Shown: positions 16,229 through 29,988 of the stretch, piece by piece
Position numbering within the stretch: the stretch's first letter is position 1
How the letters are laid out: every line of letters starts with the position of its first letter
Source: Novosphingobium sediminicola
GTDB lineage: Bacteria > Pseudomonadota > Alphaproteobacteria > Sphingomonadales > Sphingomonadaceae
Assembly (NCBI RefSeq): GCF_014196525.1
Contig: NZ_JACIDX010000006.1
Span: 186,001 to 250,000, forward strand
DNA: 64,000 bases
Reading direction: 5' to 3'
The notes under the pieces: model-generated
The model's input: the letters and a program-made list of their open reading frames with translations, nothing else
What the model was told of the DNA's origin: nothing
The model's database searches: none
Translations under genes and position numbers: made by a program

Positions 16229-16276
16229 GTGACTCCGGCGGGCAAAGGGCAGGGGCCCTTTGCCCGCCGGAGTCAC
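16229..16276. repeat. dispersed repeat, copy 3 (collapsed single palindrome)
   Basis: A perfect 21-bp inverted repeat (16229-16249 with 16256-16276) around a 6-nt centre CAGGGG. The core is the same GCAAAGGG/CCCTTTGC stem, but here both sides carry the CTCCGGCGG flank and the AATCCCG flank is absent. This is what results if the two outward flanks of a composite copy join and the interior is lost. It lies 21 nt after the Rel/SpoT stop, in a convergent gap, and could act as a terminator. Confidence 0.9.
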
Positions 16277-16291
16277 ACCTTCCTTAAATCC

Positions 16292-17137
16292 CTATCCCAA
16301 CAACCCCTCATAAGCCCCCACCACCTCGGCCAGCACGGATAGCGCCAACACCGAGGGCGTCCGAGTGGCCGGGATAAGCCCGATGGGTGAATGCAGCCGC
16401 GCCAACGCCGCGCCATCGAACCCTAGCGAGGAAAGCAATTCCACCCGGTTCGCCCGCGTTTTCGCGCCGCCCTGCGCGCCTATATAGAAGGCATCGGTCC
16501 CCATCGCCCATGGGATCAGCGTGCGCTCCCATTCATGGTCGTGGAACAGGACGGCCACGGCGGTCCATGGATCGGGCGTCCAGCCATCGGGCAGGGCGGG
16601 GGGCTGGCCCAGCGACATGATGGCGTCTCCGGCCTGCCCATGGGGTGTGACCAGCAGCACTTCGATCCCTTGTGCGCGGCCCATGGCGGCAAGGGTGCTG
16701 GCCTCAGGCCCGCTGCCCAGCACCAGCAGGCGCAGGCGGGGCAGGTAGCGCCGGGTAAAGCCTTCGCCCAGCGGCAGATGCACTACCTCGCGCCGCTCCA
16801 GCGCCGCCACCGCGCCCTTTAGCGCATCGGCATCGGGGGCCGGATCGACCATTACCTCGACCCCTGAACCGCAGGGCAGGCGGATGTCGATAAAGGGCGA
16901 ACCCGCGCCGTAGCGCAGCACGCGCGGGTGCCCGCCCGCCATCGCCTCGCGCATCAGCGCGGCTTCGAGGCAGCCATCGGCCAGCGATCCGACCATCGTC
17001 TTTTCGCCCAGCACCGCCAGTTGCGCGCCCCAGCGCCGCGACCAACTGCCGTCGATCCCCACGACTGTGCAAAGCGCGCCGCCATGGGCGGCCACCGCGG
17101 CCAGCGCGGCATGATCGTCATCAATGGGCAATGTCAT
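16292..17137 (-). CDS. XdhC/CoxI family protein
   Basis: A 281-residue XdhC-family protein. The N-terminal XdhC_CoxI domain includes TVVGIDGSWSRRWGAQLAVL and VGSLADGCLEAALMREA; the C-terminal Rossmann part includes LLVLGSGPEASTLAAMGRA and FHDHEWERTLIPWAMGT. XdhC proteins bind, sulfurate and insert molybdenum cofactor into xanthine dehydrogenase-type enzymes. No molybdo-hydroxylase gene is adjacent, so the client is unknown. I chose the ATG at 17137; 25 more residues are possible upstream to 17212, but they lack family character. It is followed by repeat copy 3 and preceded by the GH13 gene on the same strand, 10 nt away. Confidence 0.85.
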   Translation of the reverse strand: MTLPIDDDHAALAAVAAHGGALCTVVGIDGSWSRRWGAQLAVLGEKTMVGSLADGCLEAALMREAMAGGHPRVLRYGAGSPFIDIRLPCGSGVEVMVDPAPDADALKGAVAALERREVVHLPLGEGFTRRYLPRLRLLVLGSGPEASTLAAMGRAQGIEVLLVTPHGQAGDAIMSLGQPPALPDGWTPDPWTAVAVLFHDHEWERTLIPWAMGTDAFYIGAQGGAKTRANRVELLSSLGFDGAALARLHSPIGLIPATRTPSVLALSVLAEVVGAYEGLLG

Positions 17138-17147
17138 AAGGGGCGTG

Positions 17148-18746
17148 TTAGCCCAATGTCTGGCGAATGAAAACTGCGCCGAATGGCGGCAATTGCGCTG
17201 CCCCGCCGCCATTGACCGACAGCATCAGCGCGCCCGCCGGACAGGCATGGCGCATCGGCGCGGCGCCAAGGTTGAAGGCGCAATGCACCCGTTCATCGCC
17301 CCAATGCCGGGCGAAATGCAGCAACATGCCATGGGTATGCACATCCTCCATCGCGCCGATGCGCAAGGCCGTGCTGCCCCGGCGCAGGGCCAGCATCGCG
17401 CGGGTCCAGTGCAGCGGGCTGGCCGGGTCGGCCTCCTGCGTGGCGGCGGCGCGAGCGATGTTGGCCTCGGACAAAGGCAACCACGGCTCGCCATCGGTAA
17501 AGCCGCCATGCGGCGCGTCCGATTGCCATGGCATGGGCGTGCGCACTCCGTCGCGCGATAGCGTCAGCGGCCAGTTGGCGATGGCCTCGGGGTCTTTGAG
17601 CAGGTGGAAGGGGATCTCGTCCTGTGTCAGCGCCAGTTCCTGACCCTGATAGAGGAAGATATTGCCCCGCAGCGCGATCAGCAGCGCCATGGTCAGCCGG
17701 GCATAGGCGGTCAGATCCGCGCCATTAGCCCAGCGCGAGATATGGCGCGGCGCATCGTGGTTCTCAAAGGCCCAGCTCGGCCAGCCTTCATCTCCGCCAT
17801 GCCATTGGCCCAGCGAGGTCTTGATCCGCTGCGGGGTCAGTTCGGGGGCATAGAGGAAGTCGAAGCTGTAGGCGCTCGACAGCCGCGCATCGCCCGCCGT
17901 GTAATCCTTCATCAGCCCCACCGCGCCATCGCCGCCCACCTCGGCCACGGTGAAGATCGCGCCATATTCCCCGCACAGCGCCCCGATCCGCTCGATGAAG
18001 GGGATGGCGGCGGGGTGGTTCTGGCTGTGGATCTTGTCCTGAAAATCGAAAGGGCGGGTGCGGACGTGATGCCCCCGCGACACGGGATTGTCGCGCAGGT
18101 CGGGGTCGAAAAAGGCGTGGTTCAAAGCATCGAGCCGGAACCCGTCCACCCCGCGATCCAGCCAGAAGCGCATCACATCAAGGCAGGCCTCCTGCACCAT
18201 CGGGTTATGCGCGTTGAGCTGGGGCTGCTCCTTCAGGAACTGGTGATAGTAATATTGCTGTCGGCGCGCATCCCATGTCCATGCCGGGCCGCCAAACACC
18301 GATTGCCAGTTGTTGGGCGGGGTGCCATCCGGATTGGCGTCGCACCAGACGTACCAGTCGGCATGATCGCCCTTTTTCGATGTGCGGCTGGCGGCGAACC
18401 ATGGGTGGGCATCGCTGGTATGGGCGAAGACCAGGTCGATGGTAACCTTGATCCCCAATTCATGCGCGCGGGCGATCAGCGCGTCGAAATCGGTCAGCGT
18501 GCCGAAGATCGGATCGACATCGCGATAGTCCGCCACGTCATAGCCGTAATCGGCCATCGGGCTGGTAAAGAAGGGGCTGATCCATATCGCCTCGACGCCA
18601 AGGGAGGCGATATGGGGCAGGCGGGCGGTGATGCCCGGCAGGTCGCCGATGCCGTCGCCATTGCTGTCGGCAAAGCTGCGCGGATAGATCTGATAGATCG
18701 CCGCCCCGCGCCACCAGAGCGTCTGTTCCGAAAGGGTATCATTCAT
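17148..18746 (-). CDS. GH13 alpha-glucosidase / oligo-1,6-glucosidase-like
   Basis: A 532-residue glycoside hydrolase family 13 enzyme. The (beta/alpha)8 domain shows AIYQIYPRSFADSNGDGIGDL, GFRLDALNH (nucleophile Asp), VAEVGG (acid/base Glu) and FENHDAPR (transition-state Asp). Region I reads DLVFAHTSDAHPWF, with Ala where many relatives have Asn or Ser. No signal peptide, so it is cytosolic and probably hydrolyses short alpha-glucosides released in glycogen or maltose breakdown. It diverges from the glycogen operon, with a palindrome-like candidate operator between them. The ATG at 18746 is preferred because MNDTLSEQTLWWRGAAIYQ begins the conserved domain; longer frames to 18890 would cover the intergenic region. 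Confidence 0.92.
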   Translation of the reverse strand: MNDTLSEQTLWWRGAAIYQIYPRSFADSNGDGIGDLPGITARLPHIASLGVEAIWISPFFTSPMADYGYDVADYRDVDPIFGTLTDFDALIARAHELGIKVTIDLVFAHTSDAHPWFAASRTSKKGDHADWYVWCDANPDGTPPNNWQSVFGGPAWTWDARRQQYYYHQFLKEQPQLNAHNPMVQEACLDVMRFWLDRGVDGFRLDALNHAFFDPDLRDNPVSRGHHVRTRPFDFQDKIHSQNHPAAIPFIERIGALCGEYGAIFTVAEVGGDGAVGLMKDYTAGDARLSSAYSFDFLYAPELTPQRIKTSLGQWHGGDEGWPSWAFENHDAPRHISRWANGADLTAYARLTMALLIALRGNIFLYQGQELALTQDEIPFHLLKDPEAIANWPLTLSRDGVRTPMPWQSDAPHGGFTDGEPWLPLSEANIARAAATQEADPASPLHWTRAMLALRRGSTALRIGAMEDVHTHGMLLHFARHWGDERVHCAFNLGAAPMRHACPAGALMLSVNGGGAAQLPPFGAVFIRQTLG

Positions 18747-19070
18747 CGCGCGGCTCCGCAGCATGGGGCGCGGGAAGGCCCCGATGAGGCGCATTCTGGC
18801 ATTGCTGCGCCGCAGCGCCAAGAGTGCTGCACCGCGATGGCATACGTATTGCCAAAGGAGCCGCATCGACAGGGCAGGAAATTGCGACAATAGATTGCAT
18901 CACACCTTGTCGGGCCGGGCAAAGCTGTCCTAGTCTCCTGCAGAGGAAGCGACGCGAAATCGCCTATGCGCTCATCAAGAGGCAAGGCGCGAAGTCGGTT
19001 GGGGGAGGACAGGACATCAGCGTCTCGGGCGGCCATTGGGCGCTTCGGGCATCATGGGGAGTATCGTTGC
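18747..19070. promoter_or_regulatory. divergent promoter region of the GH13 gene and glycogen operon
   Basis: These 324 nt separate two divergent carbohydrate genes. The main visible element is TGGCATACGTATTGCCA (18838-18854), whose outer arms TGGCA/TGCCA are complementary around a TACGTA core, the look of a LacI/GalR-family operator. I could not assign -35/-10 boxes with confidence. No gene is supported in this interval, although several frames are open across it. Confidence 0.4.
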
Positions 19071-21485
19071 ATGAGCCAGTCCCAGACAGATTCCCAGCCC
19101 TCGATCAGCGATCTCATCGTCGATGTTCTGCGCCACCGCGTGGGCAAGGACGAACGCGCCGCCAAGCCGCATGACTGGTTTCACGCCGCCGTGCTTTCGG
19201 TGCGCGACCGGATCATCGACCGCTGGTTTGAATCGACCCGCCGCACCTATGAGGAAGAGGGCAAGCGGGTTTACTATCTCAGCCTTGAATTCCTGATCGG
19301 GCGGCTGATGCGCGACGCGCTCTCCAATCTGGATGTGACGCGCGAGATGGAGGCGGCGCTGCGCGAACATGGGTTCGATCTGGCGCAGCTTGAGGAACTG
19401 GAACCTGATGCGGCGCTGGGCAATGGCGGTCTTGGGCGGCTTGCGGCCTGCTTTATGGAGAGTTTGGCCAGCCTGGATATCCCGGCCTATGGCTATGGCA
19501 TCCGCTATGTAAACGGCATGTTCCGTCAGCGGATCGACGATGGCTGGCAGGTCGAACTGCCCGAAACGTGGCTGGCCCATGGCAATCCGTGGGAGTTTGA
19601 TCGCCGCGAAAGCGCCTATCGCGTCGGCTTTGGCGGCGAGGTGATCGAGGGCAATGGCGGCGTAGTGTGGCACCCGGCCGAGCAGGTCGAGGCCAGCGCG
19701 GTCGATACGCCGGTGGTGGGCTGGCGCGGGGCGCGGGTGAACACCTTGCGCCTGTGGACGGCATGGGCGCTTGATCCGCTGCGTCTGGATGCGTTTAACG
19801 CGGGCGATCATGCGGGAGCTCTGGCCGAACAGGTCAAGGCCGACTCTCTGGTGCGCGTGCTCTATCCGGCCGACAATACGCCTGCGGGTCAGGAATTGCG
19901 GCTGCGGCAGGAGTATTTCTTCTCCAGCGCCTCCATTCAGGACATCCTGCGCCGCCATCTTCAGGCCGACAAGGATGTGCGCAACCTGCCGAAAATGGCC
20001 GCGATCCAGCTCAACGACACCCACCCCAGCGTGGCCGTGGCCGAATTGATGCGCCTGCTGATCGACGTCCATCATCTGGAGTTTGACGAGGCGTGGGAGG
20101 TGACCAAGGGCACCATCGGCTATACCAACCACACGCTCCTGCCCGAGGCGCTGGAAAGCTGGCCGCTGCCTTTGTTCGAACGGCTTTTGCCGCGCCATAT
20201 GCAGATCGTCTATGCCATCAACAGCCGTGTGCTGCGCGAGGCGCGCAAGGCCGGGATGACCGGCGAGCAGATCGCCGCCATCAGCCTGATCGACGAGCAT
20301 GGCGAGCGGCGAGTGCGCATGGCCAATCTGGCCTTTGTCGGCGCGCATTCGGTCAATGGCGTGGCCGCGCTGCACACTGATCTGATGAAAAGCACGGTCT
20401 TTTCCGATCTGCACAAACTGTATCCTGCGCGGATCAACAACAAGACCAATGGCGTCACCCCGCGCCGCTGGCTGCAGCAATGCAATCCGGGCCTGACCAA
20501 GGTGATCCGCGAGGGGATCGGGGATGGCTTCCTTGACGATGCGGAAAAGCTGGCCGGGCTCAATGCTCTGGCGGGCGACGCGCAATTTGGCGAGCGCATT
20601 GCTGAGGTCAAGCGCGCGAACAAGGTGGCGCTGTCCAACCATATCAAGCAATTGATGGGCGTGCGGCTCGACCCCGATGCGCTGTTTGACGTTCAGATCA
20701 AGCGCATCCACGAATATAAGCGCCAGTTGCTCAATCTGGTCGAGACGGTCGCGCTTTATGATCAGATCCGCAGCCATCCCGAGCGCGACTGGGTGCCGCG
20801 CGTCAAGATCTTCGGCGGCAAGGCGGCATCCAGCTATCACAATGCCAAGCTGACCATCAAATTGGCCAATGACATCGCCCGTCGCGTCAATTCCGACCCC
20901 AGCGTGGGCGGGTTGCTCAAGGTGGTCTTCGTGCCCAATTACAACGTCAGCTTTGCCGAACGGATCATCCCGGCCGCCGACCTGTCGGAACAGATCAGCA
21001 CGGCGGGGATGGAGGCGTCGGGCACCGGCAACATGAAATTCGCCCTCAACGGCGCGCTGACCATCGGCACGCTGGACGGGGCAAATATCGAAATCAAGGA
21101 CCGGGTGGGCGATGATAACATCGTAATCTTCGGCATGACCGCCGATGAGGTCAACGAGACGCGCAGCGGCGGATACAATCCCCGCGCCATCATCGAAGGC
21201 AACCGCGAATTGCGTCAGGCGGTGCAGGCCATCGCTAGCGGCGTGTTCAGCCCCGATGACCGCGACCGCTACAAGGGGCTGATGGGCGGTCTCTATGATA
21301 GCGACTGGTTCCTTGTGGCCGCCGATTTCGACTCCTATGCTCAGGCCCAGCGCGCCGTCGATGCGCGCTGGATGGACGAAGCGGGCTGGCGCAAGGCGGC
21401 CATTCATAACATTGCCAATGTCGGCTGGTTCTCGTCCGATCGCACGATTGGCGAATATGCGCGCGACATCTGGGGCGTGAAATAA
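19071..21485 (+). CDS. glgP: glycogen phosphorylase
   Basis: An 804-residue GT35 enzyme that releases glucose-1-phosphate from glycogen chain ends with pyridoxal phosphate. Seen: DALSNLD, the active-site block [51 protein letters not shown] and the PLP-lysine region [20 protein letters not shown]. Length is normal. The start is the ATG at 19071 with GGGGAG upstream; an open frame 35 codons longer is unlike the family. It heads the operon glgP-glgB-glgC-glgA-pgm-glgX, so degradation and synthesis are transcribed together, and control must lie largely at the enzyme level (for example allostery of GlgC). Confidence 0.96.
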   Translation: MSQSQTDSQPSISDLIVDVLRHRVGKDERAAKPHDWFHAAVLSVRDRIIDRWFESTRRTYEEEGKRVYYLSLEFLIGRLMRDALSNLDVTREMEAALREHGFDLAQLEELEPDAALGNGGLGRLAACFMESLASLDIPAYGYGIRYVNGMFRQRIDDGWQVELPETWLAHGNPWEFDRRESAYRVGFGGEVIEGNGGVVWHPAEQVEASAVDTPVVGWRGARVNTLRLWTAWALDPLRLDAFNAGDHAGALAEQVKADSLVRVLYPADNTPAGQELRLRQEYFFSSASIQDILRRHLQADKDVRNLPKMAAIQLNDTHPSVAVAELMRLLIDVHHLEFDEAWEVTKGTIGYTNHTLLPEALESWPLPLFERLLPRHMQIVYAINSRVLREARKAGMTGEQIAAISLIDEHGERRVRMANLAFVGAHSVNGVAALHTDLMKSTVFSDLHKLYPARINNKTNGVTPRRWLQQCNPGLTKVIREGIGDGFLDDAEKLAGLNALAGDAQFGERIAEVKRANKVALSNHIKQLMGVRLDPDALFDVQIKRIHEYKRQLLNLVETVALYDQIRSHPERDWVPRVKIFGGKAASSYHNAKLTIKLANDIARRVNSDPSVGGLLKVVFVPNYNVSFAERIIPAADLSEQISTAGMEASGTGNMKFALNGALTIGTLDGANIEIKDRVGDDNIVIFGMTADEVNETRSGGYNPRAIIEGNRELRQAVQAIASGVFSPDDRDRYKGLMGGLYDSDWFLVAADFDSYAQAQRAVDARWMDEAGWRKAAIHNIANVGWFSSDRTIGEYARDIWGVK

Positions 21486-21498
21486 GGATAATGTTTCA

Positions 21499-23670
21499 GT
21501 GAAGCCCGACCCGACCGCTATTGCCGCCCTGCTCGATGGATCCCATGGTGATCCCTTCTCCCTGTTGGGGCCGCATGAGGGGCCGGGGGGCACTTTCGTC
21601 CGGGCGGTTTTGCCCGGAGCGCAGGTCGCGGTGGCCTGCGCGCTGGACGGGACGGAGCTGGGCGAACTGGAGCGGGTCGATGACCGGGGCCTGTTCGAGG
21701 GCGTGATCGCCGGGGCGCCGCAGCCTTTACGCTATCGCGTGGGGGCGCTGGGCGCGCATTGGTTTGTCGAGGATGCCTTTTCCTATGGTCCGGTGCTGGG
21801 GCCTCTGGATGATTACCTCATCAACGAGGGCCATCACCTGCGCCTGTTCGACAAGCTGGGCGCGCATTGCATCCATCATGAGGGCAGCGACGGCGTCCAT
21901 TTCGCGGTCTGGGCGCCCAATGCCGCGCTGGTCAGCGTGGTGGGCGATTTCAACGATTGGGACCATCGCCGCCATCCGATGCGCCGCCGCGCCGACATCG
22001 GCGTGTGGGAAATCTTCGTTCCCGGCGTAGGCACCGAGGCGGCGTATAAATATCGCATCGTCGGGGCCGACGGCACGGTCCTGCCTCTGAAGGCTGATCC
22101 GTGGGGTCAGGCGGGCGAATTGCGCCCCTCGACCGCCAGCCTGACGGCGCATCCGGTCAAGCAGGACTGGGGCGATGAAGGGCACCGCGACTATTGGGCC
22201 AAGGTCGACCCGCGCCGCGCGCCGATCAGCATCTATGAGGTCCACGCCGGATCATGGATGCGCGATGACAAGGACTGGTTCCTCGACTGGGACGCCATGG
22301 CGGAAAAGCTGATCCCCTATGTGGTGGAAATGGGCTTTACCCATATCGAGTTTCTGCCGATTGCCGAACATCCCTATGATCCGTCATGGGGCTATCAGAC
22401 GCTGGGCCTGTTTGCCCCCTCCGCGCGGTTTGGCCCGCCCGAAGGTTTTGCCCGTTTTGTCGATGGGGCGCACCGGGCCGGGATCGGCGTGCTGGTCGAT
22501 TGGGTGCCCGCCCATTTCCCCACCGACGCGCATGGGCTGGCGCGGTTTGACGGCACGGCGCTCTATGAACATGACGATCCGCGTCTGGGCTTTCACCCCG
22601 ACTGGAACACCGCGATCTATAATTTCGGGCGGCGGGAAGTGTCCTCCTTCCTCGTCAATAACGCGCTGTTCTGGGCCGAGCGCTATCATGTGGACGGGCT
22701 GCGCGTCGATGCGGTGGCCTCGATGCTGTACCGCGATTACAGCCGCAAGGCGGGCGAATGGATTCCCAATGAGGCGGGCGGGCGCGAGAATTGGGAAGCG
22801 GTGGATTTCCTGCGCGCGGTCAACCGGGCGGTCTATGGCCAGATCCCCGGCTTCTTTACCGTGGCCGAGGAATCGACCGCATGGCCGGGCGTGACCCTGC
22901 CGGCGGTGGATGACAATCGCAACGCGCTGGGCTTTGGGTTCAAGTGGAACATGGGCTTCATGCATGACACGCTGCGCTATATGGCGCGCGATCCCATCCA
23001 CCGGCGCCACCATCATAACGACATCACCTTTGGCCTGATGTATGCCTTTGCCGAGAATTTCGTGCTGGCCATCAGCCATGACGAGGTGGTCCATGGCAAG
23101 GGCAGCCTGGTCAACAAGATGGCGGGCGATGAGTGGCAGAAATTCGCCAATCTGCGCGCCTATTACGGCCTCATGTGGGGCTATCCGGGCAAGAAGCTGC
23201 TGTTCATGGGGCAGGAATTTGCGCAACTTCGCGAATGGAGCGAGGAGCGCAGCCTCGACTGGGATCTGCTGAATCAGCCCGAGCATGAGGGGATGCGCAG
23301 CCTCGTGCGTGACCTCAACCGCGCCTATCGCGAGACGCCCGCACTCCACGCCCGCGATTGCGAGGGCGAGGGGTTCCAATGGCTGGTGGTCGATGATGCG
23401 CTGGCCAGCGTGTTTGCATGGGCGCGGCATTCCGGCGACGGGGCCTGCGTGGCGGTCATCAGCAATATGACGCCTCAGGTGCATGGCTCGTATCGCCTGC
23501 CTTTGCCGCGCGACGGCGTGTGGCGCGAAATCATCAACACCGATGCGGCTTGTTACGGCGGCACCGGCGCGGGAAATATGGGGCAGGTTGTGGCGCAGGA
23601 TGGTGCGGCGTTGGTCACGCTGCCGCCACTGGCGACGATTATGCTGGAATGGATAGAAGCTGCGGCGTGA
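21499..23670 (+). CDS. glgB: 1,4-alpha-glucan branching enzyme
   Basis: A 723-residue GH13 branching enzyme that cuts alpha-1,4 chains and reattaches them in alpha-1,6 linkage. Two N-terminal carbohydrate-binding domains (the second, CBM48, includes [21 protein letters not shown]) precede the catalytic barrel: [26 protein letters not shown] (nucleophile Asp), [12 protein letters not shown] (acid/base Glu) and [10 protein letters not shown]. The C-terminal beta-domain is present. The start is GTG at 21499, 13 nt after the glgP stop. Order glgP-glgB-glgC-glgA supports the assignment. Confidence 0.96.
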   Translation: MKPDPTAIAALLDGSHGDPFSLLGPHEGPGGTFVRAVLPGAQVAVACALDGTELGELERVDDRGLFEGVIAGAPQPLRYRVGALGAHWFVEDAFSYGPVLGPLDDYLINEGHHLRLFDKLGAHCIHHEGSDGVHFAVWAPNAALVSVVGDFNDWDHRRHPMRRRADIGVWEIFVPGVGTEAAYKYRIVGADGTVLPLKADPWGQAGELRPSTASLTAHPVKQDWGDEGHRDYWAKVDPRRAPISIYEVHAGSWMRDDKDWFLDWDAMAEKLIPYVVEMGFTHIEFLPIAEHPYDPSWGYQTLGLFAPSARFGPPEGFARFVDGAHRAGIGVLVDWVPAHFPTDAHGLARFDGTALYEHDDPRLGFHPDWNTAIYNFGRREVSSFLVNNALFWAERYHVDGLRVDAVASMLYRDYSRKAGEWIPNEAGGRENWEAVDFLRAVNRAVYGQIPGFFTVAEESTAWPGVTLPAVDDNRNALGFGFKWNMGFMHDTLRYMARDPIHRRHHHNDITFGLMYAFAENFVLAISHDEVVHGKGSLVNKMAGDEWQKFANLRAYYGLMWGYPGKKLLFMGQEFAQLREWSEERSLDWDLLNQPEHEGMRSLVRDLNRAYRETPALHARDCEGEGFQWLVVDDALASVFAWARHSGDGACVAVISNMTPQVHGSYRLPLPRDGVWREIINTDAACYGGTGAGNMGQVVAQDGAALVTLPPLATIMLEWIEAAA

Positions 23671-23680
23671 ATGGGAGGGT

Positions 23681-24949
23681 ATGATGCGCGATACGAATAG
23701 CCAGCCTCTGGCTCGCGAGGCGATGGCCTATGTCTTGGCCGGGGGGCGGGGCAGCAGGCTTAAGGAACTGACCGACAATCGCGCCAAGCCTGCGGTCTAT
23801 TTCGGGGGGATGAGCCGGATCATCGACTTTGCCTTGTCGAATGCGATCAATTCAGGCATCCGCCGCATCGGCGTGGCGACGCAATACAAGGCCCACAGCC
23901 TGATCCGCCATATGAACCGCGCGTGGAATTTCATGCGGCCGGAACGTAACGAAAGCTTCGACATCCTGCCCGCATCGCAGCGCGTTTCCGAAACGCAGTG
24001 GTACGAAGGCACCGCCGACGCCGTCTATCAGAACATCGACATCATCGAGAGCTATGGTCCCAAATATATGGTCATCCTGGCGGGCGACCATATCTATAAG
24101 ATGGACTATGAATTGATGCTGCGCCAGCATGTGAACAGCGGCGCGGATGTCACGATCGGCTGTCTGGTGGTCCCGCAAAAGGAGGCCAGCGGCTTTGGCG
24201 TGATGGCGGTGGACGGCAATGACGTCATCACCGATTTCGTCGAAAAGCCGATCAATCCGCCCGAAATTCCGGGCAAGCCGGGCTGGTCGCTGGCGTCGAT
24301 GGGCATTTATGTGTTCGACACCAAATTCCTGTTCGAATTGCTGAAGGAAGATGCGGCCAACCCGATCAGCACGCATGATTTCGGCAATGATCTCATCCCC
24401 AAGATCGTCAAGGGCGGCAAGGCGGTGGCGCATCGCTTTACCGAAAGCTGTGTTCGCGCGGCGGACGAGATTGGCGAATATTGGCGCGATGTCGGCACGC
24501 TGGACGCTTATTTCGAGACCAATCTCGATCTGACCGATACCGTTCCGATGCTCAACATGTATGACCGCGACTGGCGCATCTGGACCGATCAGGTCGTGGC
24601 CGCGCCCGCCAAATTCGTCCATGACGAGGAAGGGCGCCGGGGCCATGCGATCCGCTCGCTGATTTCGCAGGATTGCATCGTGTCGGGGGCCACGGCCTAT
24701 CGCTCGCTGCTGTTTACGGGCGTCAAGATGGGCAGTTGGTCCGAGGTGAATGAGGCGGTGATCCTGCCCTATTGCAACATCGGGCGTCATGCCAAACTCT
24801 CGCGCGTCATCATCGATTCGGGCGTGCGCATTCCTGAAGGTCTGGTGGTGGGCGAGGACCCCGAACTGGACGCCAAGCGTTTCCGCCGCACCGAGAATGG
24901 CGTCTGCCTCATCACCAAGCGGATGATACAGGCGCTGGATCTGGATTGA
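23681..24949 (+). CDS. glgC: glucose-1-phosphate adenylyltransferase
   Basis: GlgC makes ADP-glucose from ATP and glucose-1-phosphate, the committed step of bacterial glycogen synthesis. The 422 residues include the nucleotide-binding signature [20 protein letters not shown], the catalytic [11 protein letters not shown] and the substrate lysine region VEKPINPP, with the left-handed beta-helix regulatory domain at the C-terminus ([11 protein letters not shown] to [11 protein letters not shown]). Homologues are tetramers under allosteric control by glycolytic intermediates. ATGs at 23681 and 23684 are both possible; GGGAGGGT precedes them. The stop overlaps a long upstream extension of glgA, which is not used here. 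Confidence 0.96.
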   Translation: MMRDTNSQPLAREAMAYVLAGGRGSRLKELTDNRAKPAVYFGGMSRIIDFALSNAINSGIRRIGVATQYKAHSLIRHMNRAWNFMRPERNESFDILPASQRVSETQWYEGTADAVYQNIDIIESYGPKYMVILAGDHIYKMDYELMLRQHVNSGADVTIGCLVVPQKEASGFGVMAVDGNDVITDFVEKPINPPEIPGKPGWSLASMGIYVFDTKFLFELLKEDAANPISTHDFGNDLIPKIVKGGKAVAHRFTESCVRAADEIGEYWRDVGTLDAYFETNLDLTDTVPMLNMYDRDWRIWTDQVVAAPAKFVHDEEGRRGHAIRSLISQDCIVSGATAYRSLLFTGVKMGSWSEVNEAVILPYCNIGRHAKLSRVIIDSGVRIPEGLVVGEDPELDAKRFRRTENGVCLITKRMIQALDLD

Positions 24950-24963
24950 AGGGATTGGGAGCC

Positions 24964-28126
<3,163 letters not shown>

Positions 28127-28127
<1 letters not shown>

Positions 28128-29920
28128 TGGCGCGTTACGGCGCGTGGGCAGAGGCGGGCGCGACCCATTTCGCGGTGCGCGCTCCGTTGGCCGATGCGGT
28201 GTGGCTCTGCCTGTTTGAAGGGCAGGCCGAGGTGCGGATCGCGATGGTCCGCGATGGCGATCATGGGGGCGACGACTGGCGCGTCAGCCTGCCGGGAAAC
28301 CGGGCAGGCGCGCGCTATGCCTATCGCGTCAATGGCACGTGGGACCCGCGTAATGGCCGCTGGTTCGACCCGGCCAAATTGCTGGTCGATCCCTATGCGG
28401 TGGAATTGGATCGCCGCTTTGTTCAGGACCCGAGGCTGGCGCTTTATGGCGCGGATACGGGCGCGATTGTGCCCCGTGCGATAGTGCCGGGCGAGATGCC
28501 GCCGGTTGCGCCTCTGCCGCCCTGTTTCGCGCCCGGCGGGCTGATCTATGAGGTCAATGTGCGCGGCTTTACCCTGCTGCACCCCGATGTGCCGCAGGCG
28601 CAGCGCGGGACGGTGGCGGCGCTGGCGCATCCCGCGATCATCGCGCATCTGAAAAAACTGGGCGTGGGCGCGGTGGAGCTGATGCCGATTGTGGCCTGGC
28701 TGGACGAGCGCCATTTGCCGCCCCTCGGCCTGCGCAATTTCTGGGGCTATAATCCGGTGGCGATGATGGCGCTGGACCCCGGCCTGTGCCCCGGCGGGGT
28801 GGCGGAATTGCGCGATACGGTGGCCGCGCTGCGGGCCGAAGGGATCGGGGTGATCCTCGATCTGGTGTTCAACCACAGCGGCGAGAGCGATGTGCTGGGC
28901 GGGGTGCTGTCGCTGCGCGGGCTGGATAATGCGGCCTATGCTCATGCGCCGGCGGGGGCGCTGATTAATGACACCGGATGCGGCAATACGCTGGATTTTG
29001 CCTATGCGCCGGTGCGCGAACTGACGCTGGCGGCATTGCGGCATTTTGTGGGCACATGCGGGGTGGATGGGTTCCGCTTTGATCTGGCGCCGGTGCTGGC
29101 GCGCGGGCCGGGGTTTGATCCGGCCGCGCCGATCTTTGCCGAGATCGCCGCCGATCCCGTTCTGGCCGATCGGGTGATGATTGCCGAGCCGTGGGATATT
29201 GGGCCGGGCGGTTATCAGTTGGGGCGCTTTCCGGCTGGCTGGCTGGAATGGAACGATGCGTTTCGCGATGATGTGCGGCGGTTCTGGAAAGGCGAGGGGG
29301 GGCTGGGCGCTCTGGCCACCCGACTTGCGGGCAGCGCCGATGTGTTTGGCGAGCAGCAATGCCGCAGCGTCAATTTTCTGGCCGCCCATGACGGTTTCAC
29401 GCTGGCCGATATGGTGGCCTATGCGCATCGCCACAACCATGCCAATGGCGAGGGCAATCGCGACGGCCATGGCGAGAATCACAGCTGGAACTGCGGGGTG
29501 GAAGGGCCGAGCGATTCGCCTGAGGTGAACGCGCGGCGTGGGGCCGATATGCGCGCGCTGTTGGGCACTTTGTTTGCCTCGACCGGCACGATCATGCTGA
29601 CCGCAGGCGATGAATTTGGCCGGACCCAACAGGGCAACAACAATGCCTATTGTCAGGACAGCGCGATCGGTTGGGTCGATTGGGCCGCGCGGGACGAGGC
29701 GCTGGAGGATTATGTCGCGGAGCTTTCGGCCCGACGGCGATCCGGGGATTTCGCGCAATTTCCGCGTGATGGGTGTTGGTTGCGGCGCGATGGCGCGGCG
29801 ATGACGGCGGCGGATTGGGAGGCGCCGGGGGCGGGCTATGTCGCCCATGTTTCGCATGATCCCGACAGGCGGCAGGAGTGGCGGATCGACCGGGACAATC
29901 GGCGAGCGGAAATTTTTTAA
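28127..29920 (+). CDS. glgX: glycogen debranching enzyme GlgX, short C-terminus
   Basis: A 597-residue GH13 isoamylase-type enzyme that removes alpha-1,6 side chains trimmed by GlgP. An N-terminal CBM48-like domain (THFAVRAPLADAVWLCLFEG) leads to the barrel: FWGYNPVAMMALDP, ILDLVFNHSGESD, GFRFDLAPVL (nucleophile), MIAEPWDIGPGGYQLG (acid/base) and AAHDGFTLADMVAY. GDEFGRTQQGNNNAYCQD is typical of GlgX. The protein stops at RRAEIF, about 60-70 residues sooner than E. coli GlgX, and much of the C-terminal beta-domain appears missing. The catalytic residues are intact, so it is probably active. It is the last gene of the operon. Confidence 0.92.
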
Positions 29921-29949
29921 AGATATATCTTGAAGGTTTTTAGAATTCT
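29920..29949. promoter_or_regulatory. palindromes upstream of the padR gene (candidate autoregulatory operator)
   Basis: The perfect 12-bp palindrome AAGATATATCTT (29920-29931) is followed by the 8-bp palindrome AGAATTCT (29942-29949), 40-70 nt before the padR start. The first overlaps the end of glgX. PadR-family repressors bind AT-rich palindromes at their own promoters, and E. coli YqjI/NfeR binds TATA-containing inverted repeats, so these are likely operator or promoter elements. Confidence 0.45.
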
Positions 29950-29988
29950 CCTACATTCGGCTTCATGACCGATATGAAGGAGTATGTA

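Noticed and set aside
19017..21593. An 858-codon open frame antisense to glgP
   Set aside because: Opposite a textbook glycogen phosphorylase; no start signal or domain.
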